NCBI GenBank assembly: GCA_014730185.1
Contig: WJIP01000129.1
Coordinates: forward strand, 1 to 34,269
Reading direction: 5' to 3'
DNA length: 34,269 nucleotides
Source: Caldithrix sp.
GTDB lineage: Bacteria; Calditrichota; Calditrichia; Calditrichales; Calditrichaceae
How positions within the stretch are numbered: the first letter of the stretch is position 1; each line of letters starts with the position of its first letter. Made by a program: the position numbers and the translations under genes. Positions 1-8,095 of this stretch are shown here, piece after piece. The notes under the pieces are model-generated. The model had not been told where the DNA came from. It ran no database searches and saw nothing but the letters and a program-made list of their open reading frames with translations.

Positions 1-1
1 G

Positions 2-640
2 ACCTATGTTCTGAGAGAAAGTGGAATACAGGTTAATGGAACATATTTTAGCCAAACAAAGGCTTTACCCCCCGAAGCGCGAAGTGCCATAACCAATCGT
101 TCGCCTGCAACACCCCAGCTTATTAAGACCGTTAATAAAAGAAGTAATAATTTTTTTGCCGAACAATTATTAACGACCATCGGAATGCAAGTGGCAAAAA
201 AGGGTAGTCGAAGAACGGCCGTCAACAGGGTGATGTCCTGGTTAAATTCCATTGGAATTCTCAATCGCGAATTTATTATGATCGACGGTTCGGGTCTGTC
301 CCGAAAAAATCTAATTGCGCCCATCTCAACAGCCCGATTACTAAGAACAATGTATAACCATGCCGACTTTCAACTGTATTATGAATCTTTACCGATTGCA
401 GGTGTTGACGGAACTTTGCGTTATCGGATGAAAGGTACGGCTGCTGAAGGAAATGTAAGAGCCAAAACCGGCTATGTCAGTAATGTAAGATGTTTGTCCG
501 GTTATGTTAAGGATAAAAAGCAGCGACCCTATATTTTTGTAATAATGGTTAATCACTATTCTGTGCCCACCTCTTATGTCAACCAGTTTCAGGATAATAT
601 TTGTAATATATTATGTAATTACAACGGGCCTATTCCATAA
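2..640 (+). CDS. D-alanyl-D-alanine carboxypeptidase/endopeptidase, PBP4 (peptidase S13) family, 3' part only
   Basis: The open frame enters from the left edge with no start codon, leaving about 212 codons of a protein usually 400-500 residues long. The peptidase S13 family cleaves or trims peptidoglycan peptides in the periplasm. Two penicillin-binding motifs are visible in correct order: the SxN motif as Ser-Asn-Asn at bases 143-151 (context KRSNNFFAEQLL) and the KTG motif at bases 464-472 (context AKTGYVSNVRCLSGYV). The SxxK nucleophile would lie upstream of the window. An internal ATG at 185 is in frame, but it falls after the SxN motif and is not the true start. The gene ends 628 bases before the next intact gene. 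The family call is firm; assignment to dacB itself is not possible without the N-terminus. Confidence 0.85.
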   Translation, partial: TYVLRESGIQVNGTYFSQTKALPPEARSAITNRSPATPQLIKTVNKRSNNFFAEQLLTTIGMQVAKKGSRRTAVNRVMSWLNSIGILNREFIMIDGSGLSRKNLIAPISTARLLRTMYNHADFQLYYESLPIAGVDGTLRYRMKGTAAEGNVRAKTGYVSNVRCLSGYVKDKKQRPYIFVIMVNHYSVPTSYVNQFQDNICNILCNYNGPIP

Positions 641-953
641 TAAGTAACAGCTGTTGTTTTGCATTCGGTCATCGGGAATACAGCTATTTAAGTGAACAGT
701 TTTATATATTATATAAACAGTAAGTATTGGGAAATTTTTAATCCTCTGATGGTCGTATTCCGGTATTAAGCGGAATATAACCTCTACTTTAGTAATTTAT
801 TTATTCTATCAGTTTTTCTGACCAAAAAAATTTTCAGAAATAACCTCTGCTATCACCTTAGCATCACTCTGCAAATGTATTTCCTATTAAAACTTACTGT
901 TCAAATCCCTTGCGCCATGGCAAACGAAGAGTACGCTTTGCAAACTAAAAACT
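641..953. other. Intergenic stretch without a recognisable gene
   Basis: This A/T-rich stretch follows the carboxypeptidase stop. No frame holds a convincing coding run on either strand. It contains a short dyad, TATTCCG at 756-762 and CGGAATA at 771-777 with an 8-base loop. No T-tract follows, so I do not call a terminator. There is also a near-palindromic TA-rich run around 701-717. The bases after it (954-1241) look like a decayed gene and are listed separately. Confidence 0.5.
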
Positions 954-1241
954 GATTTTGAGAAAGAAGTATACTTTCAGGAATCAATGATAAGATAGAG
1001 TTTGGCGTTAAGATAAATGTACCTAGATTAGGGATTCATTTCATTTGATACAATTATTGGTGATTCTGCAGACTTTTTTTAGTTGCCTATTGATGATTAT
1101 ATTCTGCATATCAGTACCTTTGGCTAAAGTGGAACAGAAATATATGGTAACATATCGATGTTTAATGTTATAGAAAACAATAAAGCCTGTGTAAGGAATA
1201 GCGGTGATGCACGTCTTTCCATTAAAATAAAAATTTATTAA
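954..1241 (+). pseudogene. Decayed gene remnant, family unknown
   Basis: Coding-like peptide text runs through this stretch but is broken. Frame starting at 954 reads DFEKEVYFQESMIR then a stop. Frame starting at 962 reads through IEFGVKINVPRLGIHF and stops at 1046. From 1044 the first frame resumes as FDTIIGDSADFF, then a TAG at 1080, then LPIDDYILHISTFG, then a TAA at 1125. It then continues as SGTEIYGNISMFNVIENN and on to a terminal TAA at 1239-1241. At least two frameshifts and two internal stops are needed to join these pieces. The amino-acid composition (alternating hydrophobic and polar residues) suggests a beta-rich secreted or outer-membrane protein, but I do not recognise the family. 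The alternative is chance open reading in A/T-rich DNA. Confidence 0.45.
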
Positions 1242-1268
1242 GAAAAAACCATGAACAAGGAAACCGAA

Positions 1269-1988
1269 ATGTCCAAACGCATATTGATCATTGAAGATGA
1301 TAAAGAATTAACTCAACTTCTGGATATGCATCTGCAGGATCTTGATTTAGAAGTTGAGATATCAAACGATGGCAGAGAAGGACTGAGCAAAGCCCTCGAA
1401 CAGGATTATAATTTAATCATTTTGGATATAATGTTGCCCGGAATTGAAGGTACTGAGATTTGCCGTCGGATCCGCGAGAAGAGGAAAGTCGTTCCGATTT
1501 TAATGCTTACGGCTCGAACCGAGGAGTTGGATAAAGTTCTGGGACTGGAGCTAGGTGCGGATGACTATATTACGAAGCCATTCAGTATAAGGGAGTTGCA
1601 GGCCCGTGTCAAAGCCATGCTCAGAAGAATGGATGCCGTCGAAGAAAATAGCAGAGGCACCAATGAGCAGAAAGAATTGGATATGGGAAAAATGAAAATC
1701 TATATTGATAAAAGAAAAGTGTTTTTAAATGATAAGCAAATAGAATTGACGGCCAAAGAATTCGATTTACTGGCGCTTTTTGCTTCTAATCCGGGAAAAG
1801 CGTACACAAGAGAGGAATTGTTGAATATTGTCTGGGGCTATCAGTATACCGGTTATGAACACACTGTAAATTCTCATATAAATCGGCTGCGGGCAAAAAT
1901 TGAGGATGATCCTTCTCAACCATTGTTTATCAAAACCGTATGGGGGGTGGGATATCAATTTGCTGAGCTTGAGGAATTAAATGTATGA
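1269..1988 (+). CDS. Two-component response regulator, OmpR/PhoB family
   Basis: This is a DNA-binding response regulator of about 239 residues. The receiver domain (about residues 4-118) has the acidic pair at D10/D11 (ILIIEDD), phosphoacceptor D53 (LIILDIMLPG), the conserved threonine at 81 (LMLTAR) and K103 (DYITKPF). A winged-helix domain follows at about 135-236, ending in the typical VWGVGYQF wing. An ATG at 1251 would add six residues. I prefer the ATG at 1269 because AAGGA at 1257-1261 lies seven bases upstream of it, while 1251 has only a poor AAGAAAA leader. The stop overlaps the kinase start by four bases (ATGA), so the two are translationally coupled. The signal and target genes cannot be read from sequence. 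Confidence 0.93.
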   Translation: MSKRILIIEDDKELTQLLDMHLQDLDLEVEISNDGREGLSKALEQDYNLIILDIMLPGIEGTEICRRIREKRKVVPILMLTARTEELDKVLGLELGADDYITKPFSIRELQARVKAMLRRMDAVEENSRGTNEQKELDMGKMKIYIDKRKVFLNDKQIELTAKEFDLLALFASNPGKAYTREELLNIVWGYQYTGYEHTVNSHINRLRAKIEDDPSQPLFIKTVWGVGYQFAELEELNV

Positions 1989-3487
1989 AGTTCTTCCACA
2001 CCATTTATGGGAAAATAGCGGTAATATTTCTTTTTTTGATTACAATTATCAGTTTAATCCAATTGTATGTAGCTTTGCAAGCGGCGGTTGATTATTCCAG
2101 TGAGGCTAATCAAAAAGTAAATTATATGCTGGCCAGTGATTTAGCTAAACGTTGTCAGCCAGATATGAAAGATAGCATGAATGTTTCGGCTATGCGGGGT
2201 AAAATGGAAGATATGATGCTTATGAATCCACATGTCGATATTTATTTTTTAGATGAACAGGGAAATATCATCATGCACTCCGTAGCAGAGAATAAGCTTG
2301 AAAAAAGACGGGTGGATATCCAGCCCATTCAAAGATTCATTGATAAAAACAGTAATGACTATTTGCCTATCTTTGGTGATGATCCACGGTTTGCAGGAGA
2401 ACAGAAAGGGGTTTTTTCGGCGGCAACCATTCATTTCCCCAGTGGATACGCTTACCTTTATATTATCTTAGCCAGCCAGAGATATGAAATTGCGTCCGAA
2501 GGTGTAAAGTCCAGTTACATCCTGCGAACAACGGGGATCGTTTTTGTTTCTATATTAATCACCGGTGCCTTTATAGGATTGGTGTTGTTTTTTTTGATTA
2601 CCAAACGGTTAAGGCAAATGACATTTGCGGTACGTGCCCTGGAAAAAGGTGATTATCAAAAACGCATCCCGGTGAAAAGTGATGATGAATTGGGTGAGCT
2701 GGCTTCTGCTTTCAATCATATGGCTTCCACCATCGAAAAAAATGTTGCGGAATTAAAACGAAATGACTTATTGCGGCGAGAACTGGTGGCCAATATTTCG
2801 CATGATTTGAGAAGTCCATTGTCTTCGGTACAAGGGTATCTGGAAACAATATTGATTAAAGATAATAAACTGGATACCGAAACACGCAATACCTTTCTAA
2901 AAACGGCGTTAAAAAATATCGGGAATCTCAATCATCTTGTACAGCAATTATTTGAGTTAGCAAAGTTTGATGCCATGGAAATCGAGCCAAAAATGGAACC
3001 GTTTGCAATCACCGAGTTGGCTCAGGATATAATGTTGAAGTTTCAGCAGAAAGCCGAACAAAAAAATGTCCGATTACAATCACGTTTTCCCAGAAATTTA
3101 CCCATGGTTAGAGGAGACCTGGCGATGATGGAGAGGGTTTTATCTAATTTGATTGACAATGCCATAAGGTATACGCCTCCTGATGGGGAAGTGATACTTT
3201 CATTACAAAGATTAAATGACAACCTGCAAATCAAAGTAAGTGATACCGGTGTCGGTATTCCCGAAAAAGATTTGCCCAATATATTCAGCCGGTTTTATCG
3301 GGTGGAAAAAAGTCGAAACAAGGCATCCGGTGGAAGTGGCCTGGGCTTAGCGATAACCAAGAAAATTCTTGAAATACACGGAAGTAATATAGAAGTAACC
3401 AGCCGGGAAAGAAAAGGCACTGTTTTTTCTTTTACTCTGCCTGTGATGGAAAAAAGTAAAGTCAGGAAACCATCGGTTATGGCTTAA
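1985..3487 (+). CDS. Membrane sensor histidine kinase (HAMP-HisKA-HATPase_c)
   Basis: This is a 500-residue partner of the upstream response regulator. TM1 is at about residues 10-30, followed by an extracytoplasmic sensor domain of about 150 residues (31-178) with no family I recognise. TM2 is at about 181-206, HAMP at about 207-259, and the dimerisation/phosphotransfer domain has the phosphorylated His at 273 (NISHDLRSPL). The ATPase domain shows the N box with N392 (LIDNAIRYTPP), the G1 box at 420-424 (DTGVG), an F box (IFSRFYR) and the G2 box at 450-455 (GSGLGL), so all catalytic motifs are intact. The stop codon (3485-3487) directly abuts the stop of cydC on the other strand, leaving no intergenic base. 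Whether this system controls the neighbouring cyd operon is unknown. Confidence 0.95.
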   Translation: MKFFHTIYGKIAVIFLFLITIISLIQLYVALQAAVDYSSEANQKVNYMLASDLAKRCQPDMKDSMNVSAMRGKMEDMMLMNPHVDIYFLDEQGNIIMHSVAENKLEKRRVDIQPIQRFIDKNSNDYLPIFGDDPRFAGEQKGVFSAATIHFPSGYAYLYIILASQRYEIASEGVKSSYILRTTGIVFVSILITGAFIGLVLFFLITKRLRQMTFAVRALEKGDYQKRIPVKSDDELGELASAFNHMASTIEKNVAELKRNDLLRRELVANISHDLRSPLSSVQGYLETILIKDNKLDTETRNTFLKTALKNIGNLNHLVQQLFELAKFDAMEIEPKMEPFAITELAQDIMLKFQQKAEQKNVRLQSRFPRNLPMVRGDLAMMERVLSNLIDNAIRYTPPDGEVILSLQRLNDNLQIKVSDTGVGIPEKDLPNIFSRFYRVEKSRNKASGGSGLGLAITKKILEIHGSNIEVTSRERKGTVFSFTLPVMEKSKVRKPSVMA

Positions 3488-5242
3488 TTATTTTATAGTT
3501 TCAATCACTTCATGGGCTTGTTGTAATCGATACATTTCGGCATAAAGCCCATTTTGTTTGAGCAATTGATGATGCTTTCCCGATTCCCAGATAATTCCAT
3601 TATTCAAAAGGTATATATGATCGGCTTTATCGAGGCCAGCCAGACGATGAGTAATCATAACTAAAGTTTTTTTGCCCTTAAACCGGAACAAATGGTTAAA
3701 TATTTTTTGTTCGGTCAGGCTGTCAAGATTAGCCGTAGGTTCATCCAGCATCACCAAAGGATTATTACGTAACAGGGTGCGGCCGAGGGCAATACGTTGC
3801 CTTTCACCGCCACTCAGTTTCAATCCTTGTTCCCCCACATAACTATCCAGACCGTGTGGTAACCGGTCGACTAAGGTTCTAAGGGCCACTTCATCTATAA
3901 CGTTATACAGTTGTTTTTCAGTAGCTTTTGGAGCTCCTATCAGAAGATTTTCTCTCAATGAGCCGGAAAAAAGATACGTATGTTGCGAGACAATACCCCA
4001 GAGATTTCGGATCTGGTCCTCGGTAAACTCATGCCAATGAATCCCAGACAGCTGAATGATTCCCTGTTTAATGTCCCAAAATCTCAGTAGTAAATGCATC
4101 AAAGTACTTTTGCCGGCACCACTTGGTCCTACAATCGCCACCATCTTGCCGTGGGGGATGTTGAGGTTAATATCATTCAAAACATAATTTTCTGATTTGG
4201 AACTGTTTTCATATTTAAAGGAAAGATGCTTTATGTGGATATCATAAATATCAGGCAACGGTTTCCCATCCTTTGGAAAATTTACCGCCGGTTGTGCGTT
4301 TATGATTTCAAAAAGACGTTCCCCGGACCGCATATTCGATTCCAAGTGTTGGGCAGCTTCTGGAAGAGGTATAAAAGGTTCAAACGAAGCCATAATGCCT
4401 AGAATAAGGACAGCCAGATAAATACCGGTAAGTTCATCATTGTTAACATGGGGAATGACTACAATCAACATCGTAACAACACTCAGAAACATTAACAGTC
4501 CGATAAAATGTTCATGCATCTGTTTTAATAAATGCATGCGTCGTTGAATTTTCATTAATTTATTGTGGGCATTGGCTAACTTATTATGATGCTTTTCGAA
4601 TTGATTAAAGGCAAGCAACTCTTCGATGCCCTGAACCCCATCCATTATAAAATGATTAAGCATCGCTTTGAGTTGAATGATCTGGCTGCCAAGACCTTTA
4701 CTCAAGCGATAAGCAAAGTATGGGATAATAAATGCGGATATAAATTGAAAAACAAACAGGATGAATGCATAAAGCCATGAAAATTGACCGAAGAGAATTC
4801 CGATTAAGATCATAGTAGCCAAAGCCACCATAGGAGGCGCCAGTACACGGATATATATATTTTGCAATTCTTCAATATCGTTGATGATGCGGGAAAACAG
4901 ATCGCTTTTTTTCGTATAAAGAATCCTTGCCGGAGTTAGAGGTTCCAATGACTTATAAAACCAAACCCGTAATTTTTTTAAGATGTGGAATGTCGTATTA
5001 TGAGAAACGATTCGTTCCAGGTATCGAAAAATCCCCCGTGAAATACCAAAAAAACGAACCCCGACAATGGCAATTTGCAGCTCTGCTATGGAAGGATGGA
5101 GGGCTGCTTTGGCGATAAGATAAGCTGATGTCATCATTAAACCAATACCACTGCCTGCTGTCAGAAATCCTAACAAAGCGGATAGTAACATCCATTTGGT
5201 ATACGGCTTAACCAATTGCATCAATTGCCGGAGGGTACTCAT
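3488..5242 (-). CDS. cydC: Heterodimeric ABC exporter subunit CydC (cytochrome bd assembly)
   Basis: This is a 584-residue fused membrane/ATPase half-transporter. With CydD it forms the inner-membrane exporter of reduced thiols (glutathione/cysteine) that is needed to assemble cytochrome bd. Six helices fill about residues 15-300, and the CydC-typical stretch FRYLERIVSHNTTF is near residue 72. The ATPase domain has Walker A GPSGAGKST at 372-380, the signature LSGGE at 476-480 and Walker B ending in D500/E501 (VMLDEP). Its ATG overlaps the cydD stop (5239-5242), so translation is coupled. It is the last gene of the minus-strand cyd operon. The C/D assignment rests on the order cydD-cydC and on the SH-x-TF motif. 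Confidence 0.93.
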   Translation of the reverse strand: MSTLRQLMQLVKPYTKWMLLSALLGFLTAGSGIGLMMTSAYLIAKAALHPSIAELQIAIVGVRFFGISRGIFRYLERIVSHNTTFHILKKLRVWFYKSLEPLTPARILYTKKSDLFSRIINDIEELQNIYIRVLAPPMVALATMILIGILFGQFSWLYAFILFVFQFISAFIIPYFAYRLSKGLGSQIIQLKAMLNHFIMDGVQGIEELLAFNQFEKHHNKLANAHNKLMKIQRRMHLLKQMHEHFIGLLMFLSVVTMLIVVIPHVNNDELTGIYLAVLILGIMASFEPFIPLPEAAQHLESNMRSGERLFEIINAQPAVNFPKDGKPLPDIYDIHIKHLSFKYENSSKSENYVLNDINLNIPHGKMVAIVGPSGAGKSTLMHLLLRFWDIKQGIIQLSGIHWHEFTEDQIRNLWGIVSQHTYLFSGSLRENLLIGAPKATEKQLYNVIDEVALRTLVDRLPHGLDSYVGEQGLKLSGGERQRIALGRTLLRNNPLVMLDEPTANLDSLTEQKIFNHLFRFKGKKTLVMITHRLAGLDKADHIYLLNNGIIWESGKHHQLLKQNGLYAEMYRLQQAHEVIETIK

Positions 5243-6975
5243 ACAGCGCTCCCCTGATAGGCCGTAAATAATTGTTTATAAACACCATTTTGCTGCAGCA
5301 GTGCGCTTTGGCTGCCGTGTTCAACAATTTGACCATCCGCCATAACAACGATTTGATCCGCACGGCGTAATGTATGTAATCGATGGGCAACGTAAAGAGT
5401 GGTGCGGTGTTGCATAAATTGGGTTAAGGACTCTTCGACTTCTCTCTCGATATTTGCATCCAGATTTGCCGTAGGTTCATCCAGAACTGCAATTTTGGTA
5501 TCCCGAAGAAATAAGCGTGCCAGGGCCAAACGTTGCTTTTGCCCGCCACTGAGCCGAGCCCCATTTTCTCCGACTGGGGTGTTGATGCCTAAAGGCAAAT
5601 CTGATACGAAAGCATCCAAATGCGCCAGGTGTAATGCCTGCATTATTTCTTCATCAGTTGCAGAGGCACGGACGAGACGCAGGTTTTCCGCTAGGGTTGT
5701 ATTGAAGATATAAGGCTTCTGTGGTAACCATCCAATTTGTTCCCGCCATTGATAGACATCGATCTGCTCAAGGGGTTGATTACCGATAATGATGCTTCCG
5801 CTATCGGGTTCAAAAAAACGCAGCAACAGATTAATTAATGTGGATTTTCCGCTGCCACTGCTGCCAACAACGGCACATGTCTCACTAGGTTGCAGCTTTA
5901 AATTTATATTGTTGAGCGTTGGTTTATCGTTGCCGTCATAATGGACATGGACCCCTTCGAAACGAATGTCATCCTGATTATTGAACGAATGCTTTTTAAC
6001 GGATGCGTTTGTTGTTTGATGTCCTTGAATATTTAAAATATTAAATATGCGCTCGGCAGCATGTAGGCCCTGCATACCGTCGTGAAACCGGGCACCCAGT
6101 TGCCGTAGGGGTTGATAGAATTCTGGGGCCAGTATCAAAATGAACAAAGCTTTTTGGAAAGGCATTTCGGCGTAAAGCAATCGTAACCCGATTTCCACAG
6201 CAATAATTGCCGTGCTGAGAGTCGCTAAAAGTTCCAGAGTTAGGGCCGATATAAACGCAATTTTTAGGACATCCATAGTGGTTTTGCGGAAAGCCTCACT
6301 TACTTGCTCGATATGGCTAATTTGTTCTTTGCTCCGTCCCAATATTTTGAGTGTTGTTAATCCCTGTAACGTATCCATAAAAAAAGCACTCATCCGGCTT
6401 AATGTTTTCCATTGTTTTTGAGTACGTGCATTAGCCACATGTCCTATTAGGATCATGAATACCGGAATGAGCGGAGCAGTCAGCAGAAAAACAAAACCGG
6501 ACAGCACATCTATGGGAAATACAAAGAATAAAATCAGTACGGGGATTAAGGTAGACAAAAAGAGTTGAGGCAGATAACTACTAAAATAGACATCCAAAGA
6601 TTCAACACCGTTAAGCAATGTATTACTGACTTCACCACTACGTTCATCTTTGATAGTCTTGGTGTCCATTTGTTTAAGATGTTTGAATAACTGCAGGCGT
6701 AATTTTGTTTTTATGAACACCGCTGTCTTATTGCCCGCATTGGCGCTTTGCCATGATGCAGCATAACGTAAAAAACTAACTGCTGCCAGGCTTCCAATCA
6801 GATACTGAACATCCAAAAGCATGGAATTGTACAGGAATACTTCGGCAATGATTCTGCTGATTAGATAGGCCTGGCCAATAATGGCTAAAGCAGCCAGGAC
6901 TCCCATAGCAATGGATTGAACAAAATCAGGTAAAGTATCTTTTAGAAGACCAAGTAGACGTTTATCGGGCCGCAT
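5239..6975 (-). CDS. cydD: Heterodimeric ABC exporter subunit CydD (cytochrome bd assembly)
   Basis: This is a 578-residue ABC exporter half, the partner of CydC. The N-terminal membrane domain contains the CydD-like segment AIIGQAYLISRIIAEVF at about residues 31-47. The nucleotide-binding domain has Walker A GSSGSGKST at 371-379, the signature LSGGQ at 475-479 and Walker B with D499/E500. Length is normal for the family. The leader is odd: a strong hairpin with a T-run ends only 15 bases before the ATG, with no clear Shine-Dalgarno in between. No promoter can fit after the hairpin, so the gene probably depends on read-through from cydAB. An internal alternative start with a better ribosome site was not seen. 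Confidence 0.93.
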   Translation of the reverse strand: MRPDKRLLGLLKDTLPDFVQSIAMGVLAALAIIGQAYLISRIIAEVFLYNSMLLDVQYLIGSLAAVSFLRYAASWQSANAGNKTAVFIKTKLRLQLFKHLKQMDTKTIKDERSGEVSNTLLNGVESLDVYFSSYLPQLFLSTLIPVLILFFVFPIDVLSGFVFLLTAPLIPVFMILIGHVANARTQKQWKTLSRMSAFFMDTLQGLTTLKILGRSKEQISHIEQVSEAFRKTTMDVLKIAFISALTLELLATLSTAIIAVEIGLRLLYAEMPFQKALFILILAPEFYQPLRQLGARFHDGMQGLHAAERIFNILNIQGHQTTNASVKKHSFNNQDDIRFEGVHVHYDGNDKPTLNNINLKLQPSETCAVVGSSGSGKSTLINLLLRFFEPDSGSIIIGNQPLEQIDVYQWREQIGWLPQKPYIFNTTLAENLRLVRASATDEEIMQALHLAHLDAFVSDLPLGINTPVGENGARLSGGQKQRLALARLFLRDTKIAVLDEPTANLDANIEREVEESLTQFMQHRTTLYVAHRLHTLRRADQIVVMADGQIVEHGSQSALLQQNGVYKQLFTAYQGSAV

Positions 6976-6990
6976 AGTATTTTATCTGTT

Positions 6991-7023
6991 AAAAAAGGAA
7001 ACCGGTTGATATATCCGGTTTCC
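6991..7023 (-). terminator. Rho-independent-type terminator between cydB and cydD
   Basis: On the minus strand, GGAAACCGG (7023-7015) pairs perfectly with CCGGTTTCC (7005-6997) around a 9-base loop, and is followed at once by six T (6996-6991). On the plus strand the same stem is followed by C and five T (7025-7029), so it could act in both directions. It sits after cydB and 15 bases before the cydD ATG. It would reduce transcription from cydAB into cydDC. Confidence 0.8.
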
Positions 7024-7069
7024 CTTTTTGCCATTACATGGATAGCAATAATCCATTAATACATTATTA

Positions 7070-8083
7070 TTAATATTCAAGATGTGTGGTTGACCCGACT
7101 CTCTTACGGAAAACCCAGTATGTCCAGGCCTGATATCCCAAAACGATGGGAACGAAAATCAAGGCAACAATACTCATAATTTTCAGCGTATAGGGTGTGG
7201 AAGAGGCATTGTCGATGGTTAAACTGTATGCCGGATTAATACTGGATACCAGCACCCGTGGATAGAGACCCATGAAAATCGTTATGGTGGAAAAGACAAT
7301 AGTTAAACCCGTCATAATAAAAGCCCAGCCCGATAAATTGCGTTTCATTAAAAAGATAACTGAAATCAGCGAGAGGCCGGCAAAAATAGGAATGACACCT
7401 GGATTTATTCCCAATCGTGTGAACATGTCGGTGGCAAAGTAACCACCAATTACAAAAAGAAGCATAAAGATGAGGGTAGGCAACCATAATTTTTCAGCAA
7501 ATTGCTTTGCTTTTTCTCGCAATTCATCCTCTGTTTTTAAATTGAGAAAGATTGCGCCGTGCAGTAAGAACAGGAATAGCGAGGCCAGACCACCCGTCAG
7601 AGCGTAGGGATTAAGCAAATTGAAGAAACCGCCAACATAATTCATGTTTTGATCGATGGGTACACCACGTATAATGTTGGCAAGGGCCACGCCCCAAAGT
7701 AATGCGGGTATGAAACTGCCGATGAAGAGCATCCAATCCCAGGTTTTACGCCAGGTTGGGTTATTATCTTTGCTTCGAAATTCGAAAGCGACTCCCCGGA
7801 CAATGAGGGCTAGTAACATGAGTAATAATGCCAGATAAAAACCACTGAACATTGTCGCATACCAGTTGGGAAAGGCAGCAAACATGGCCCCCCCTGCGGT
7901 TAACAACCATACTTCATTTCCATCCCAGAATGTTCCGATTGTGTTAATGACCATTCGGCGTGAGCGATCATCCTTTGCGATGAAGGGTAGTAAAATACCA
8001 ACGCCGTAATCGAATCCTTCTAAAAAGAAAAATCCGGTAAATAAAACAGCGATCAATATAAACCAAAGGGTGTTTAATTCCAT
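7070..8083 (-). CDS. cydB: Cytochrome bd quinol oxidase subunit II
   Basis: This is a 337-residue, very hydrophobic protein with about eight or nine membrane helices, shorter than the 379 residues of E. coli CydB. The family hallmarks are at the N-terminus: FFLEGFDYGVGILLPF and, near residue 54, WDGNEVWLLTAGGAMFAAFP. CydB pairs with CydA in the inner membrane to oxidise quinol and reduce O2 to water with high affinity. An AGGAGG sits a few bases upstream of the ATG, overlapping the end of cydA (12-base gap). A strong terminator follows about 40 bases after the stop. No small cydX-like reading frame is evident after it. Confidence 0.95.
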   Translation of the reverse strand: MELNTLWFILIAVLFTGFFFLEGFDYGVGILLPFIAKDDRSRRMVINTIGTFWDGNEVWLLTAGGAMFAAFPNWYATMFSGFYLALLLMLLALIVRGVAFEFRSKDNNPTWRKTWDWMLFIGSFIPALLWGVALANIIRGVPIDQNMNYVGGFFNLLNPYALTGGLASLFLFLLHGAIFLNLKTEDELREKAKQFAEKLWLPTLIFMLLFVIGGYFATDMFTRLGINPGVIPIFAGLSLISVIFLMKRNLSGWAFIMTGLTIVFSTITIFMGLYPRVLVSSINPAYSLTIDNASSTPYTLKIMSIVALIFVPIVLGYQAWTYWVFRKRVGSTTHLEY

Positions 8084-8095
8084 GACATTATCCTC

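Noticed and set aside
756-777. Hairpin TATTCCG/CGGAATA as terminator of the carboxypeptidase gene
   Set aside because: Stem is short, lies over 110 bases past the stop, and has no T-tract.
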